64,000 nt of DNA from contig NZ_QHHQ01000006.1 in the NCBI RefSeq assembly GCF_003258595.1, positions 124,001 to 188,000 on the forward strand, given 5' to 3'. Position numbers and translations under genes: made by a program. The notes under the pieces were generated by a model. That model worked only from the letters and a program-made list of their open reading frames with translations. It was not told where the DNA came from and ran no database searches. The DNA comes from Acuticoccus sediminis. Its GTDB lineage: Bacteria; Pseudomonadota; Alphaproteobacteria; Rhizobiales; Amorphaceae. Positions 37,042 through 46,829 of this stretch are shown piece by piece; the stretch's first letter is position 1, and every line of letters starts with the position of its first letter.

Positions 37042-38100
37042 ATGGCGTTCTTCACTCGCGCGCGTCTCGTCACGTTCGCCGTCGCGGCCGCGGGTGCGGC
37101 CATGTTCCTGCTGCTCGGACTGCCGCTGCCTTTCCTGTTCGGACCGATGACGGCCTGCCTCGTCGCCGCGCTGCTGGGCGCGCGGCTGCAGCGCGCGGGG
37201 ACGCTCGGGACGGCGGCGCGGACGGTGCTGGGCCTCGCGGTCGGCGCGTCGATCACGCCGGAGGTCGTCGACCGGCTGCCGTCCATGGCGGCCTCGCTCG
37301 CCCTCGTTCCGCTCTACGTCCTCCTCATCGGCGCGGTGGGCGTGCCGTACTTCCACCGCGTTGCGAAGTTCGACCTGCCGACGGCCTACTACAGCGCCAT
37401 GCCCGGCGGCATGCAGGACATGATCGTCTTCGGCGAGGTGGCGGGGGCCAACGTGCGCGCCCTGTCGCTGGTGCAGGCGACGCGCGTGCTGACCATCGTC
37501 ACCGTCGCGCCGTTCCTGCTGATCAACGTCTACGGGGTGGAGTTCGTCAATCCGGTGGGGGCGCCGGCCGGCGACCTGCCGCTCAGCGAGATCCTCATCA
37601 TGATCGCGGCCGCGCTGATCGGCTGGAAGGGCGGCGAGCGCATCGGCCTCTTCGGCGCGTCGATCATCGGGCCGATGGTGCTGGCGGCGATCCTGTCGCT
37701 CACCGGCCTCCTGCATGACCGGCCGCCGCGCGAGGCGGTGCTCGCCTCGCAGTTCCTGATCGGCCTGTCGGTCGGCGTCTACTATGTCGGCGTGACACTG
37801 CGCGAGTTGCGGCACATCGTCGTGGTCGGCGCGGTGTTCGTGCTGGTGCTGGCCGCCCTCGCGGCCGCGTTCACGGAGATCGTCGTCCTCTCCGGCCTCG
37901 CGCCCGCGGTGGAGGGCTTCCTCGCCTTCGCGCCCGGCGGACAGGCGGAGATGGCGATCATCGCCATCGTCGCCGGCGCCGATCTCGGCTACGTCGTCAC
38001 GCACCATCTGGCGAGGATGGTCCTCGTCATCGTCCTCGCGCCCATCGTGGCGGCGATGGCCAGGATCCGGCCGCGCCGGCCGGACGAGGAGGGCCCGTGA
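37042..38100 (+). CDS. AbrB-family membrane protein (duplicated AbrB domain)
   Basis: 352 aa, about ten TM helices. Two repeats of the AbrB_dom signature: LPLPFLFGPMTACLVAALLGARLQ with AMPGGMQDMIVFGEVAGANV in the first half, and GLFGASIIGPMVLAAILSLTGL with FAPGGQAEMAIIAIVAGADLGYV in the second. The family is often mislabelled ammonia monooxygenase or AbrB regulator; it is a membrane protein whose transport substrate is unknown. Start ATG 37042. Located 103 bp downstream of the permease on the same strand and 68 bp before the thiolase. Confidence 0.88.
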   Translation: MAFFTRARLVTFAVAAAGAAMFLLLGLPLPFLFGPMTACLVAALLGARLQRAGTLGTAARTVLGLAVGASITPEVVDRLPSMAASLALVPLYVLLIGAVGVPYFHRVAKFDLPTAYYSAMPGGMQDMIVFGEVAGANVRALSLVQATRVLTIVTVAPFLLINVYGVEFVNPVGAPAGDLPLSEILIMIAAALIGWKGGERIGLFGASIIGPMVLAAILSLTGLLHDRPPREAVLASQFLIGLSVGVYYVGVTLRELRHIVVVGAVFVLVLAALAAAFTEIVVLSGLAPAVEGFLAFAPGGQAEMAIIAIVAGADLGYVVTHHLARMVLVIVLAPIVAAMARIRPRRPDEEGP

Positions 38101-38168
38101 AAGCCATTTCCGAACAGCGGAACGGCTGTTAAGTTCCGCACCCGACAAGAAACACAAGGACGAGCGAC

Positions 38169-39371
38169 ATGACGGAAGCGCTGCTGTGCGAGGGCCTGAG
38201 AACGCCGATCGGGCGCTATGGCGGAGCGCTCAGCCCGGTGCGGCCCGACGACATGCTGGCCCACGTCATCGCCAGGCTGATGGAGCGCGTGCCGGGGCTG
38301 GACCCGGCGGCGATCGACGACGTGATCATGGGCTGCGCCAACCAGGCGGGCGAGGACAACCGCAACGTGGCGCGCATGTCCGCGCTGCTCGCGGGGCTCC
38401 CCGAGTCGGTCTCCGGCGCCACGATCAATCGCCTGTGCGGCTCCGGGCTCGACGCGGTGGGGAGCGCGGCACGGCTCATCCAGTCCGGCGACGCCGAGGT
38501 GGTTCTCGCCGGCGGCGTCGAGAGTATGTCGCGCGCGCCGTTCGTGATGGGCAAGGCCGACACCGCCTTCTCCCGCAACGCCGAGATCTTCGACACCACG
38601 ATCGGCTGGCGTTTCGTCAACAAGGCGATGAAGGCGCGCTACGGCATCGATTCGATGCCGGAGACCGCCGAGAACGTCGCCGAGGAGTTCCAGGTCGGCC
38701 GTGAGGACCAGGACGCCTTCGCGGCGCGCTCCCAGGCACGGGCGATCGCGGCGCGGTCGAGCGGGCGGCTCGCCAGGGAGATCGTCCCGGTCGAGATCAG
38801 GCAGCGCAAGGGCGACCCGATCATCGTGTCCGACGACGAGCACCCGCGCGAGACCTCGGTGGAGAAGCTCGCGAAGCTGCCGACGCCCTTCCGCGAGGGC
38901 GGCTCGGTGACGGCGGGCAACGCGTCCGGCGTCAACGACGGCGCTGCGGCGCTCCTCGTCGCCTCGCCGGCGGCCGCTGAGCGCTACGGCCTGACGCCGA
39001 TCGCGCGCATCGCGGGTGGTGCGACGGCGGGCGTGCCGCCGCGGATCATGGGGATCGGCCCGGCGCCGGCGACCGCAAAGCTGCTGGAGCGCAAGGGGCT
39101 AAAGATCTCCGACGTCGACGTCATCGAGCTGAACGAGGCGTTCGCGGCGCAGGCGCTGGCGACGCTGCGCCAGCTCGGCCTTCCCGACGACGCCGAGCAC
39201 GTCAACCCGAACGGCGGGGCCATCGCGCTCGGCCACCCGCTCGGCATGTCCGGCGCGCGGCTGGCGCTGACGGCGGCGATCGAGATGAAGGAGCGCGACG
39301 CGGGCCGCGCCGTCTGCACGATGTGCATCGGCGTCGGCCAGGGTATCGCGCTCATGCTGGAGCGCGTCTGA
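38169..39371 (+). CDS. Thiolase, 3-oxoadipyl-CoA (PcaF/PaaJ) type
   Basis: 400 aa, the PcaF length. N-terminus [26 protein letters not shown], active-site cysteine in [12 protein letters not shown] (near residue 90), NEAFAAQAL, the general-base histidine in [17 protein letters not shown], and the second cysteine in [14 protein letters not shown]. The N-terminal RTPIGRYGG...RPDD motif is characteristic of beta-ketoadipyl-CoA thiolases, which release succinyl-CoA and acetyl-CoA in aromatic degradation. No other pca/paa gene is in the window, so a general acetyl-CoA acyltransferase remains possible. Confidence 0.88.
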   Translation: MTEALLCEGLRTPIGRYGGALSPVRPDDMLAHVIARLMERVPGLDPAAIDDVIMGCANQAGEDNRNVARMSALLAGLPESVSGATINRLCGSGLDAVGSAARLIQSGDAEVVLAGGVESMSRAPFVMGKADTAFSRNAEIFDTTIGWRFVNKAMKARYGIDSMPETAENVAEEFQVGREDQDAFAARSQARAIAARSSGRLAREIVPVEIRQRKGDPIIVSDDEHPRETSVEKLAKLPTPFREGGSVTAGNASGVNDGAAALLVASPAAAERYGLTPIARIAGGATAGVPPRIMGIGPAPATAKLLERKGLKISDVDVIELNEAFAAQALATLRQLGLPDDAEHVNPNGGAIALGHPLGMSGARLALTAAIEMKERDAGRAVCTMCIGVGQGIALMLERV

Positions 39372-39380
39372 CGCGCGGGG

Positions 39381-39409
39381 CGCGCCACCCGGTGGAGCCG
39401 GGCGGCGCG
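39381..39409. terminator. Hairpin between convergent thiolase and CoxG-like genes
   Basis: CGCGCCACCCGG (39381-39392) and CCGGGCGGCGCG (39398-39409) form a 12-bp stem with one A-C mismatch and a 5-nt loop. No T-tract; bidirectional terminator by position. Confidence 0.5.
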
Positions 39410-39414
39410 TCCGG

Positions 39415-40104
39415 TCAGGAGTAGAAGTAGGCGAGCGCGGCGACGACCACCGCCGCCAGAACGACAGCGGCCCACAGGAAGGTCGGTCCCTTGCCCTGAG
39501 CGGCCTGCACCTCGATCGCCGCCTCGTCGGGGATCGAGGTCGGGGCGATGGCCGCCGTCGGGGCGGCCGCCGGTGGCGCCGCGGCGGCCGGAGCCGGAGC
39601 GGGCGCCTCGCTCGGGGCAACCGCCTCGACGGTCGTCTCGCTGGCGGCCTCGGCGGGCGCCGCGCCCGCGCCGACCTTTGCGGACAGGCAGGTGAAGAAG
39701 TCGGACGCGTATTTCTTTGCCGTCGAATCGACGAGGCGGGAGCCGAGCTGGGCGAGCTTGCCGCCGATCTTGGCCTCCGCGCTGTAGGCGAGGATGGTGT
39801 CGGCCCCGTCCTCGGTGAGCGTCACGTCCGCCTTGCCCTTGGCAAAGCCGGCCACGCCGCCCTTGCCCTCGCCCTGCAGCGTGTAGCTGACGGGGGCGTT
39901 CTCGTTCACGATCTCAACGTCCGCGTCGAAGGTCGCCTTCACCGGGCCGACCTTGGCAGTCACCTTGGCCTTCATGGTGCCGTCTTCGGCCATGTCGAGC
40001 GACTGGCACCCGGTGATGCATTCGCGCAGGATCTCGGGGTCGTGCAGCGCCTCCCACACGACCTGGCGCGGGGCGGGAATACGGTGTTCGCCGGTAAGCT
40101 CCAT
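39415..40104 (-). CDS. CoxG-like SRPBCC protein with C-terminal membrane anchor
   Basis: 229 aa from ATG 40104, GAGGA seven nt upstream. Residues 1-150 match the CO dehydrogenase subunit G family: [33 protein letters not shown], then [19 protein letters not shown] and [11 protein letters not shown], ending [17 protein letters not shown]. Then an Ala/Pro-rich linker (150-205) and a final hydrophobic helix ([22 protein letters not shown]). Family knowledge: CoxG tethers molybdenum CO dehydrogenase to the inner membrane. It is not next to the hydroxylase genes (53.3-58.5 kb) but could serve that or another hydroxylase. Confidence 0.88.
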   Translation of the reverse strand: MELTGEHRIPAPRQVVWEALHDPEILRECITGCQSLDMAEDGTMKAKVTAKVGPVKATFDADVEIVNENAPVSYTLQGEGKGGVAGFAKGKADVTLTEDGADTILAYSAEAKIGGKLAQLGSRLVDSTAKKYASDFFTCLSAKVGAGAAPAEAASETTVEAVAPSEAPAPAPAAAAPPAAAPTAAIAPTSIPDEAAIEVQAAQGKGPTFLWAAVVLAAVVVAALAYFYS

Positions 40105-40337
40105 CGGATGTCCTCGTGAACTCGTGTTCTGCGTTCGGCCCGGATCGGTCCGACGTCGTTGAGGGCAAATTGAGCACTCAACCCGCTCGCGGCAAGCGTC
40201 CGAACGTCGATCATCCGGCAAACTGGCGCGGGAGTGCGCCAATGTTTGAAACGCCGGGCGCTTTACACCGCCACAAACTGCTGCCCTAATCACAATCAGA
40301 GAGAGCAAAAATGCTCCGATATCTAGGGAGGGTGGTG

Positions 40338-41180
40338 ATGAGTACGGCGATCGCCGTGTTTCATGGTGCCTTCGGTCGTGCCGCACTTTACCGGCTGAAC
40401 CGGCCGCTGGCACCGCACGCGCACCGCGAAGGGCACTTGATCTTCCTCGTCCGCGGCATCGCCGGAAGCGTCGCGGTGGACGGCGAACGGCACGCCGTGC
40501 ACTCCGGCCAGGCGATCGCGATCAGCCCGTGGCAGCCGCACGACTTCCAGCCCGGCGATATCGGCGAGGGCGCGCTGTTCCTGACGCTCTACATCAAGCC
40601 GCGCTGGTTCGAGGACCTGTCGCGGGCAATGGGCCAGGCGATGCGTTTCGGCGCGCCGACCCTTCCGGTGGACGGGGCGATGCGCGTCCGCGTGGAGCGG
40701 ATCGCCGATCTCCTCGCCTCCGGCCACCAGACGACGGCGCTCGCCGAGGTGACGGCGCTCACCCGCGCCGCATTCGACCGCACTTGGTTCGCCGAGACGC
40801 CCGGCGCGCTGTGCGCGCTGCGGACCCGGCAGATGCCCAGTGTCCGCGACTTCCGCATCCGCAACGCGCTCGCCCTGATGAACGAGCGTGTGGCGGACGT
40901 GTGCGCGCTCGACCGGATCGCGCGGGACGCTGGGATGTCCCGCCCGCACTTCTACAAGCTGTTCCGTCAGAACCTCGGCGTGACGCCCAACATGTACCTC
41001 AACACGCTGCGCCTCGAGCGGTCGATCGACCGGCTGGTGTGGTCGAGCGACGCGGTGACGTCGATCGGCCTCGACCTCGGCTTCGCCAGCCAGGCGAGCT
41101 TCACGCGTTTCTTCTCCAACAATGTCGGCATCGCGCCGACGGACTATCGTCGGTGCGCGCTGGTGGCGGCCGCCGCCTGA
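40338..41180 (+). CDS. AraC-family regulator with cupin sensing domain
   Basis: 280 aa from ATG 40338 with GGGAGGG upstream. N-terminal cupin: PHAHREGHLIFLVRG and ISPWQPHDFQPGD. C-terminal AraC HTH pair: LDRIARDAGMSRPHFYKLFRQNLGVTPNMY and SIGLDLGFASQASFTRFFSNNVGIAPTDYR. Divergent from the CoxG-like gene (233-bp gap), so it may control that gene or the neighbouring thiolase/transporter genes; ligand unknown. Confidence 0.88.
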   Translation: MSTAIAVFHGAFGRAALYRLNRPLAPHAHREGHLIFLVRGIAGSVAVDGERHAVHSGQAIAISPWQPHDFQPGDIGEGALFLTLYIKPRWFEDLSRAMGQAMRFGAPTLPVDGAMRVRVERIADLLASGHQTTALAEVTALTRAAFDRTWFAETPGALCALRTRQMPSVRDFRIRNALALMNERVADVCALDRIARDAGMSRPHFYKLFRQNLGVTPNMYLNTLRLERSIDRLVWSSDAVTSIGLDLGFASQASFTRFFSNNVGIAPTDYRRCALVAAAA

Positions 41181-41199
41181 CGGGGCGCGGGCGGGACGC

Positions 41200-41436
41200 T
41201 CAGAAGATCGCGCCGTCGATGTCCGGCGGCATGAAGTGGAATCCGTCCGACGCGCCGGCGTCCGGCCCGGCGCCGTCGTCGTCCGCCGCCGCGAGGTCCG
41301 GGTTCGTCCGGTCGTCGTCGTCCGCGGCGGCGGTGCGGCGGATGGGAACGTATTTCCATTCGCTGCCCGACGATCCCGCCGCCGCGGTGCTGTCGTTTCC
41401 GCTCGCGTACAGGAAGCTCAAAAGCTTTTGTGCCAT
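41200..41436 (-). CDS. Small acidic hypothetical protein
   Basis: 78 aa, start ATG 41436. N-terminus MAQKLLSFLYASGND, then Ser/Gly/Ala linker, EWKYVPIRR, a run of aspartates and FHFMPPDIDGAIF at the end. Codon third positions are GC-rich as in real genes here, but there is no good Shine-Dalgarno and I recognise no family. It fills an otherwise empty 500-bp gap. Confidence 0.42.
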   Translation of the reverse strand: MAQKLLSFLYASGNDSTAAAGSSGSEWKYVPIRRTAAADDDDRTNPDLAAADDDGAGPDAGASDGFHFMPPDIDGAIF

Positions 41437-41676
41437 CGTGGTGCTCAAATCCGTTGCGGGCCGCAAGTCTCGGCCGGATGAAACAATCCGGCGTGATTTG
41501 GAGAGGGGCTGTGGCGACCGCCAAACACGGTTGCGTCAACCCGATGTGTTGAGCCGGGCCGGACCGATGGACCAGCGCCAAAAGACGAGACTGTTGGGAA
41601 TGCTGGGGGCCGCCGTTCCGGTACGCTGAAGTGCCGTCGCGACACGGCCAGGACGAAAAAGGAAACGCATCGCCTC

Positions 41677-42693
41677 ATGGGGAGATTCGCCGCGCGTCAC
41701 CCGATCTGGTCGGCCATCATCGTCCTCGCGGCGGCGGTGCTGATCTGGGCGATCTTCGCGCCCTGGCCGGAGGCGCTGGAGGATGCGATCGGCCGCAAGA
41801 AGATCTTCCTCAACGCGCTCTTCAACGGCATCACGCTGGGGGCGCTCTATTTCCTCGTCGCCTCGGGCTTCACGCTGATCTTCGGGCTGATGAAGAACGT
41901 GAATCTCGCGCACGGCTCGCTCTACATGCTCGGCGGCTACCTCGGCTACGAGACCGCGGCGGCGACCGGCTGGTGGCTCCTCTCCTTCGTCGTCGCCTTC
42001 GTGGTGGTGGGGCTGATCGGCGTCCTGCTGCAGGTCCTGGTCTTCCGCCGGATGGAGGGGGAGGACCTCAAGCAGACGCTGGTGACGATCGGCATCTCCA
42101 TCGTCATCGCCGACCTGATGATGTGGATCTGGGGCGGCGACTTCTACCAGATCCTGACGCCGGCGTGGCTCTCCGGTCCGATCGACCTGCCGCTGATCAC
42201 CGGGGTGAGCCGGCGCACGGGCGAGTACATCTACCTGACCTACCCGGTGGTCCGGCTCGTCATCCTGCTCGCGGCCATCGCCATCGGGGTCGGCATGTGG
42301 CTGGCGCTGAACCGGACGCGGATCGGCATGCTGGTGCGTGCCGGCGTCGACGACCGCGACATGCTCTCGGCGACGGGCGTGCGCATCCAGCGCGTCTTCG
42401 TCCTGGTGTTCGCCTTTGGCGCGGGACTGGCGGGGATCGCCGGCGTCATCGGCGGGACCTTCCAGTCGGTGGCGCCGGGTGAGGACACGCGCTTCCTGCT
42501 CGCCTCGCTGGTGGTCGTCATCGTCGGCGGCATGGGCTCGATCCCCGGCGCGGCCCTTGGGGCGTTGCTGATCGGCCTGGCGGAGCAGTTCGGCTCGGTC
42601 TACGCGCCGACCTACGCGGTGGTGCTGACCTTCCTCATCATGGTGCTGGTTCTCGCCTTCCGGCCGCAGGGCCTCGTCGCGGTGCGGCGCTGA
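41677..42693 (+). CDS. livH: Branched-chain amino acid-type ABC permease, LivH family
   Basis: 338 aa, eight to nine TM helices. Seen: NALFNGITLGALYFLVASGFTLIFGLMKNVNLAHGSLYMLGGY, the LivH hallmark, and RAGVDDRDMLSATGVRIQRVFVLVFAFGAGLAGIAG, the cytoplasmic EAA-like loop. First gene of a livH-livM-livG-livF order; stop overlaps the livM ATG by one base (TGATG). No substrate-binding protein gene lies nearby, so the ligand cannot be named; the family carries amino acids, amides, urea and aromatic compounds. Confidence 0.92.
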   Translation: MGRFAARHPIWSAIIVLAAAVLIWAIFAPWPEALEDAIGRKKIFLNALFNGITLGALYFLVASGFTLIFGLMKNVNLAHGSLYMLGGYLGYETAAATGWWLLSFVVAFVVVGLIGVLLQVLVFRRMEGEDLKQTLVTIGISIVIADLMMWIWGGDFYQILTPAWLSGPIDLPLITGVSRRTGEYIYLTYPVVRLVILLAAIAIGVGMWLALNRTRIGMLVRAGVDDRDMLSATGVRIQRVFVLVFAFGAGLAGIAGVIGGTFQSVAPGEDTRFLLASLVVVIVGGMGSIPGAALGALLIGLAEQFGSVYAPTYAVVLTFLIMVLVLAFRPQGLVAVRR

Positions 42694-43766
42694 TGGCGAT
42701 CCTCGACGCCCCCACCGACGCCGCGACCGACTCCGGGTCGCGTGCCGAGCGCCGCTGGTGGCAGCTCTCGGGCATTCCGCCGGCGTACTGGATCGTCGGG
42801 CTGATCCTTCTCTTCATGCCGGTGGTCGCCTCGGGCTTCGTGCTGTCGCAGCTCCTCGCGTGGTCATTCATCCTGGGCATGATCGCGCTGTCGCTGATGT
42901 TCCTCGCCGGCTACGGCAACATGGTCAGCCTGGTGCAGATGACGGTGGCGGGCGTCGCGGCCTACATGGTGGCGATCTTCGGCACCTCCGCCGTGGACAC
43001 GATCTCGCTCGGCTGGCCGTGGTGGGTCGCCGCGCCGGTGGCGATCCTCGTGGCGGTGCTCTTCGGCACGCTCTCCGGCGCTCTGGCGGTGCGCACGGAG
43101 GGGATCTACACGATCATGATCACCCTCGCGATCGCCGCCGCGATGTTCTACCTGGTGCGGCAGAACTACAGCCTCTTCAACGGCTTCTCCGGTCTCAACC
43201 AGGTGAGCGCGCCGGTCTTCTGGGGCGTCAACTGGCGCGCGGCGGTGCCGTTCTACTACCTCTGCCTGGTCTGCGCGGCGCTGTCCTACCTCGCGGTGAT
43301 CTACGTGAAGCGCTCTCCGTTCGGGCTGGCGCTGCAGGGTGTGCGCGACAATCCGCGCCGCATGGCGGCGCTGGGCTTCAACGTCACCGCCCACCGGATC
43401 GCCGCGTACGCGTTCGCGAGCCTCATCGCCGGTGTCGCGGGCGTGCTCCTCGTGTGGCTCAACGGGCAGGTCTCGCCGGGGACGATCGCGGTGGGGCCGG
43501 CGATCGACATCCTGATCATCGCCGTCGTCGGCGGCCTCGCGCATCCGATCGGCCCGTTCCTGGGCGCGCTCCTCTACGTGTTCCTGCGGACCTTCGCGCT
43601 CGACGTGCTGGTCTCCGTCGGGCTCGCGGGCGAGCGGTTCCAGCTCCTCATCGGGCTCGGTTTCCTGGTCGTGGTGTTCTTCTCTTCCGACGGGCTCCTC
43701 GGCATCTGGCGGCGCCTGCGCGAACGCTCGCGCCGCGACCCGCTGACGGGAGAGACCGATGGCTGA
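42693..43766 (+). CDS. livM: Branched-chain amino acid-type ABC permease, LivM family
   Basis: 357 aa. Seen: MIALSLMFLAGYGNMVSLVQMTVAGVAAYMVAI, GTLSGALAVRTEGIYTIMITLAIAAAMFYLV, and the EAA-type GLALQGVRDNPRRMAALGFNVTAHRIAAYAFAS. Pairs with the LivH protein in the inner membrane. Overlaps livH by 1 nt and livG by 8 nt. Confidence 0.92.
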   Translation: MAILDAPTDAATDSGSRAERRWWQLSGIPPAYWIVGLILLFMPVVASGFVLSQLLAWSFILGMIALSLMFLAGYGNMVSLVQMTVAGVAAYMVAIFGTSAVDTISLGWPWWVAAPVAILVAVLFGTLSGALAVRTEGIYTIMITLAIAAAMFYLVRQNYSLFNGFSGLNQVSAPVFWGVNWRAAVPFYYLCLVCAALSYLAVIYVKRSPFGLALQGVRDNPRRMAALGFNVTAHRIAAYAFASLIAGVAGVLLVWLNGQVSPGTIAVGPAIDILIIAVVGGLAHPIGPFLGALLYVFLRTFALDVLVSVGLAGERFQLLIGLGFLVVVFFSSDGLLGIWRRLRERSRRDPLTGETDG

Positions 43767-44550
43767 GACCGTTGCCTCGCGCCTGTCGACCACCGGAACC
43801 GCGAACGCGCTGGAGCTGAGGGGCGTCTCCCGGCTCTTCGGCGCGCTGGCCGCGCTGACCGACATCACGATGACGGTCCGTCCCGGCGAGCGGCGGGCGG
43901 TGCTCGGCTCCAACGGCGCGGGCAAGACGACGCTCTTCAACTGCATCACCGGCGACTTCGGCCCCTCGGCCGGCACGATCCGCCTGTTCGGCGAGGACGT
44001 GACGGCGTTTCCGCCCTACGAACGGATCCGCCGTGGTCTGCGCCGCACCTACCAGATCTCGCTGCTCTTCACCGGCCTCTCGGTGATCGACAACGTGTAC
44101 CTCGCGTGCCGCGGCGTCTCGCGCGGGCGCTTCTCGTTGATGCGTCCGCGCCGGGGCGACCCTCTGCTCGCCTCCGCGCGCGACCTCGTCGACGCGGTGC
44201 ACCTCACCCATGTTCGCGACACGGCGGTCGCCAACCTCGCCTACGGCCAGCAGCGGCAGCTCGAGATCGCTCTGGCGCTCGCCGGCGCGCCGCGCTTCAT
44301 CCTCTTCGACGAGCCGGCGGCCGGCCTCTCGCCGACCGAGCGGCGCGAGCTGGTGGAGATCCTGACGGGGCTGCCGGAGCACATCGGCTACATGATCATC
44401 GAGCACGACATGGACGTCGCGCTGCGCGTCGCCGACCGGGTGACGATGATGCACAACGGGCGCATCTTCAAGGAGGGCCTGCCGCACGAGATCGAGGACG
44501 ATCCGGAGGTGCAGGAGCTCTACCTCGGAGGCGCCCATGGCGGGCACTGA
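43759..44550 (+). CDS. livG: Branched-chain amino acid-type ABC ATPase, LivG family
   Basis: 263 aa. Walker [13 protein letters not shown], LivG-type insert [26 protein letters not shown], a degenerate ABC signature ([15 protein letters not shown] in place of LSGGQ), Walker [14 protein letters not shown], and the H-loop [19 protein letters not shown]. Energises uptake with the fused LivF protein encoded next. Confidence 0.93.
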   Translation: MAETVASRLSTTGTANALELRGVSRLFGALAALTDITMTVRPGERRAVLGSNGAGKTTLFNCITGDFGPSAGTIRLFGEDVTAFPPYERIRRGLRRTYQISLLFTGLSVIDNVYLACRGVSRGRFSLMRPRRGDPLLASARDLVDAVHLTHVRDTAVANLAYGQQRQLEIALALAGAPRFILFDEPAAGLSPTERRELVEILTGLPEHIGYMIIEHDMDVALRVADRVTMMHNGRIFKEGLPHEIEDDPEVQELYLGGAHGGH

Positions 44551-44615
44551 GGCCATCGCGGTCCGGCGCCGGTCATGCGCGCCCCCCCTCGGCCGGGGCG
44601 CGGGGAGGGGCTCTC

Positions 44616-46766
44616 ATGGCGCGTGACGCCGCCGGTCCGCCGATCCTCGAGGTCAAGGGGCTCAACGTCTACTACGGGGCCTCGCACGCGCTGCAGGGCG
44701 TGGACCTGACGCTGCAGTCGGGCGTCCTCTCGGTGGTCGGGCGCAACGGCATGGGCAAGACCACGCTGTGCAAGGCCATCATGGGAATCGTGCCGTCCTC
44801 GGGCTCCATCCGCCTCGGCGGCGAGGAGATCCGTGGCCGCAGCTCCACCGAGATCGCGCGGATGGGCGTCGGCTACGTCCCGCAGGGCCGGCGGCTGTGG
44901 CGCTCGCTGACGGTCGACGAGCACCTGAAGCTGATGGCGCGCGGCAACGGCTCGTGGTCGGTGGAGCGCATCTACGCGACGTTCCCGCGCCTCGCCGAGC
45001 GCAAGAACAACGGCGGCGGCCAGCTCTCGGGCGGCGAGAGCCAGATGCTGGCGATCAGCCGGGCGCTGCTCCTCAACCCGCGCCTTCTGGTGATGGACGA
45101 GCCGACGGAGGGGCTGGCTCCGGTCATCGTCGCCCAGGTCGAGGACATGCTCGTCCGTCTCGCTGAGGAGGGCGTCCACGTTCTCGTCATCGAGCAGAAC
45201 ATCGGCGTCGCGTGCGAGGTGGCGCCGAACGTCGCGATCATGGTCAACGGCCGGGTGGACCGGCTGCTCGACGCGGGTCAGCTCGCCGCCGACCGCGACC
45301 TGCAGCAGCGCCTCCTCGGCGTCGGCCGCCATGCGCACGACGACACGCCCCGGCCCGCTCCCGAGGCCGCCGCGCCCGAAGGCGGGCACGCCGCGTCGAC
45401 CGTCGCCAAGGTCTACCTCTCCAACCCTGTCGCGCCGACGCGCTGGTCGAGGCCGGTGCCGGTGCGCCTCATCGAGCAGGCCGCCCGCACCGTCTCCATG
45501 ACACAGGGGCGCTCCACCGTGGAGGCGGAGCTGCGCCCGCTCGCGGGACCGGGCGAGGAGGTCGTCATCGTCGCCGGCACGCTCGACACCAAGGGCGAGG
45601 AGCTGCGCTACATCCGCGACATCATCCGCGCGCGCGGCCACGCGGTGCGGCTCGCCGACCTCTCCACGTCGGGCGCGCACTCGGGCGCGGAGATCCCCGC
45701 GCACCAGATCGCCGCCTTTCATCCGCGCGGCGCGTCGGGCGTTTTCGTCTCCGATCGCGGCGAGGCGGTGGCCGGGATGACCCTCGCGTTCGAGCGCTGG
45801 ATCGCCCGCCAGTCGGGGATCTCCGGCATCGTCTCGGCCGGCGGGTCCGGCGGCACGGCGATGGTCGCCCCGGCGATGCGGCGCCTGCCGGTGGGCGTCC
45901 CGAAGCTCATCGTCTCGACGATGGCCTCGGGCAGCATCGCCCAGTATGTCGGCGCCTCCGACATCACGATGATGCACTCCGTGGCCGACATCGCCGGGCT
46001 CAACGCGATCACCCGGCGCGTCCTCGCCAACGCCGCCAACGGCATCGCCGGCATGGTGGAGAGCCGCGCGGCGATCCCGGCGGGCCTGCCGCCGGTCGGC
46101 ATCACCATGTTCGGCGTCACCACCCCTTGCGTCCGCCAGGTGACCGAGGCGCTGAAGCGCGACCACGAGTGCCTCGTCTTCCACGCCACGGGGACGGGCG
46201 GGGCGGCGATGGAGGCGCTGGTCGACCAGGGCCTCGTGAAGGGCGTCATCGACGTCACCACAACCGAGATCGCCGACATGATGATGGGCGGCATCCTCGC
46301 CGCGACCGAGGACCGGTTCGGCGCCGTCATCCGCCGCAAGGTTCCGTGGGTGGGCTCGCTCGGCGCGCTCGACATGGTGAACTTCGGCGCGCCGGACACG
46401 GTGCCGCCGCGCTACGCCGGCCGCCGCCTCCACCGCCACAACCCGCAGATCACCCTGATGCGCACGACGGCGGAGGAGAACGCCGCGATGGGCCGCTGGA
46501 TCGGCGAGCGCATCAACCGGATGGACGTCGCGCGGCTTCTCATCCCCGAGGGAGGGCTCTCGGCGCTCGACGCGCCGGGCGAGGCCTTCCACGACCCGGC
46601 CGCCGACCGCGCCCTGTTCGAGGCGCTGGAGGCGACGGTCCGCCAGACCGCGGCGCGGACCATCGAGCGTCTGCCGCACCACATCAACGACCCGGCCTTC
46701 GCCGCGGCGCTGGTGGCGGCGTTCCGGACGCTCTCCGGCGGGGAGCGCAAGCGGCGGGCGTCCTGA
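44616..46766 (+). CDS. LivF-type ABC ATPase fused to a Tm-1-like (UPF0261) domain
   Basis: 716 aa from ATG 44616 (GGGGAGGGG upstream). Residues 1-240: LivF ATPase with [45 protein letters not shown] and VLVIEQNI. Residues 240-300: Pro/Ala linker. Residues about 310-705: Tm-1-like ATP-binding domain, opening with [21 protein letters not shown] and containing [33 protein letters not shown] and [14 protein letters not shown]. Stand-alone Tm-1-like proteins are about 400 aa, so the whole domain is present, and both parts are in one uninterrupted frame. Tm-1 relatives bind ATP; their bacterial reaction is unknown. The fusion couples it to a transporter (inference: processing of the imported compound). 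Confidence 0.88.
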   Translation: MARDAAGPPILEVKGLNVYYGASHALQGVDLTLQSGVLSVVGRNGMGKTTLCKAIMGIVPSSGSIRLGGEEIRGRSSTEIARMGVGYVPQGRRLWRSLTVDEHLKLMARGNGSWSVERIYATFPRLAERKNNGGGQLSGGESQMLAISRALLLNPRLLVMDEPTEGLAPVIVAQVEDMLVRLAEEGVHVLVIEQNIGVACEVAPNVAIMVNGRVDRLLDAGQLAADRDLQQRLLGVGRHAHDDTPRPAPEAAAPEGGHAASTVAKVYLSNPVAPTRWSRPVPVRLIEQAARTVSMTQGRSTVEAELRPLAGPGEEVVIVAGTLDTKGEELRYIRDIIRARGHAVRLADLSTSGAHSGAEIPAHQIAAFHPRGASGVFVSDRGEAVAGMTLAFERWIARQSGISGIVSAGGSGGTAMVAPAMRRLPVGVPKLIVSTMASGSIAQYVGASDITMMHSVADIAGLNAITRRVLANAANGIAGMVESRAAIPAGLPPVGITMFGVTTPCVRQVTEALKRDHECLVFHATGTGGAAMEALVDQGLVKGVIDVTTTEIADMMMGGILAATEDRFGAVIRRKVPWVGSLGALDMVNFGAPDTVPPRYAGRRLHRHNPQITLMRTTAEENAAMGRWIGERINRMDVARLLIPEGGLSALDAPGEAFHDPAADRALFEALEATVRQTAARTIERLPHHINDPAFAAALVAAFRTLSGGERKRRAS

Positions 46767-46829
46767 CGCGCGTGCGGTGCTCGGATACCGGCGCTTGCAG
46801 GCGCCGCGTCAAGGGCCTACGAGGCGCCG

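Noticed and set aside
35142-38157. Long minus-strand frames over the permease and AbrB-type genes
   Set aside because: Translations are His/Arg/Asp-rich with no hydrophobic helices; the plus strand encodes clear membrane proteins.
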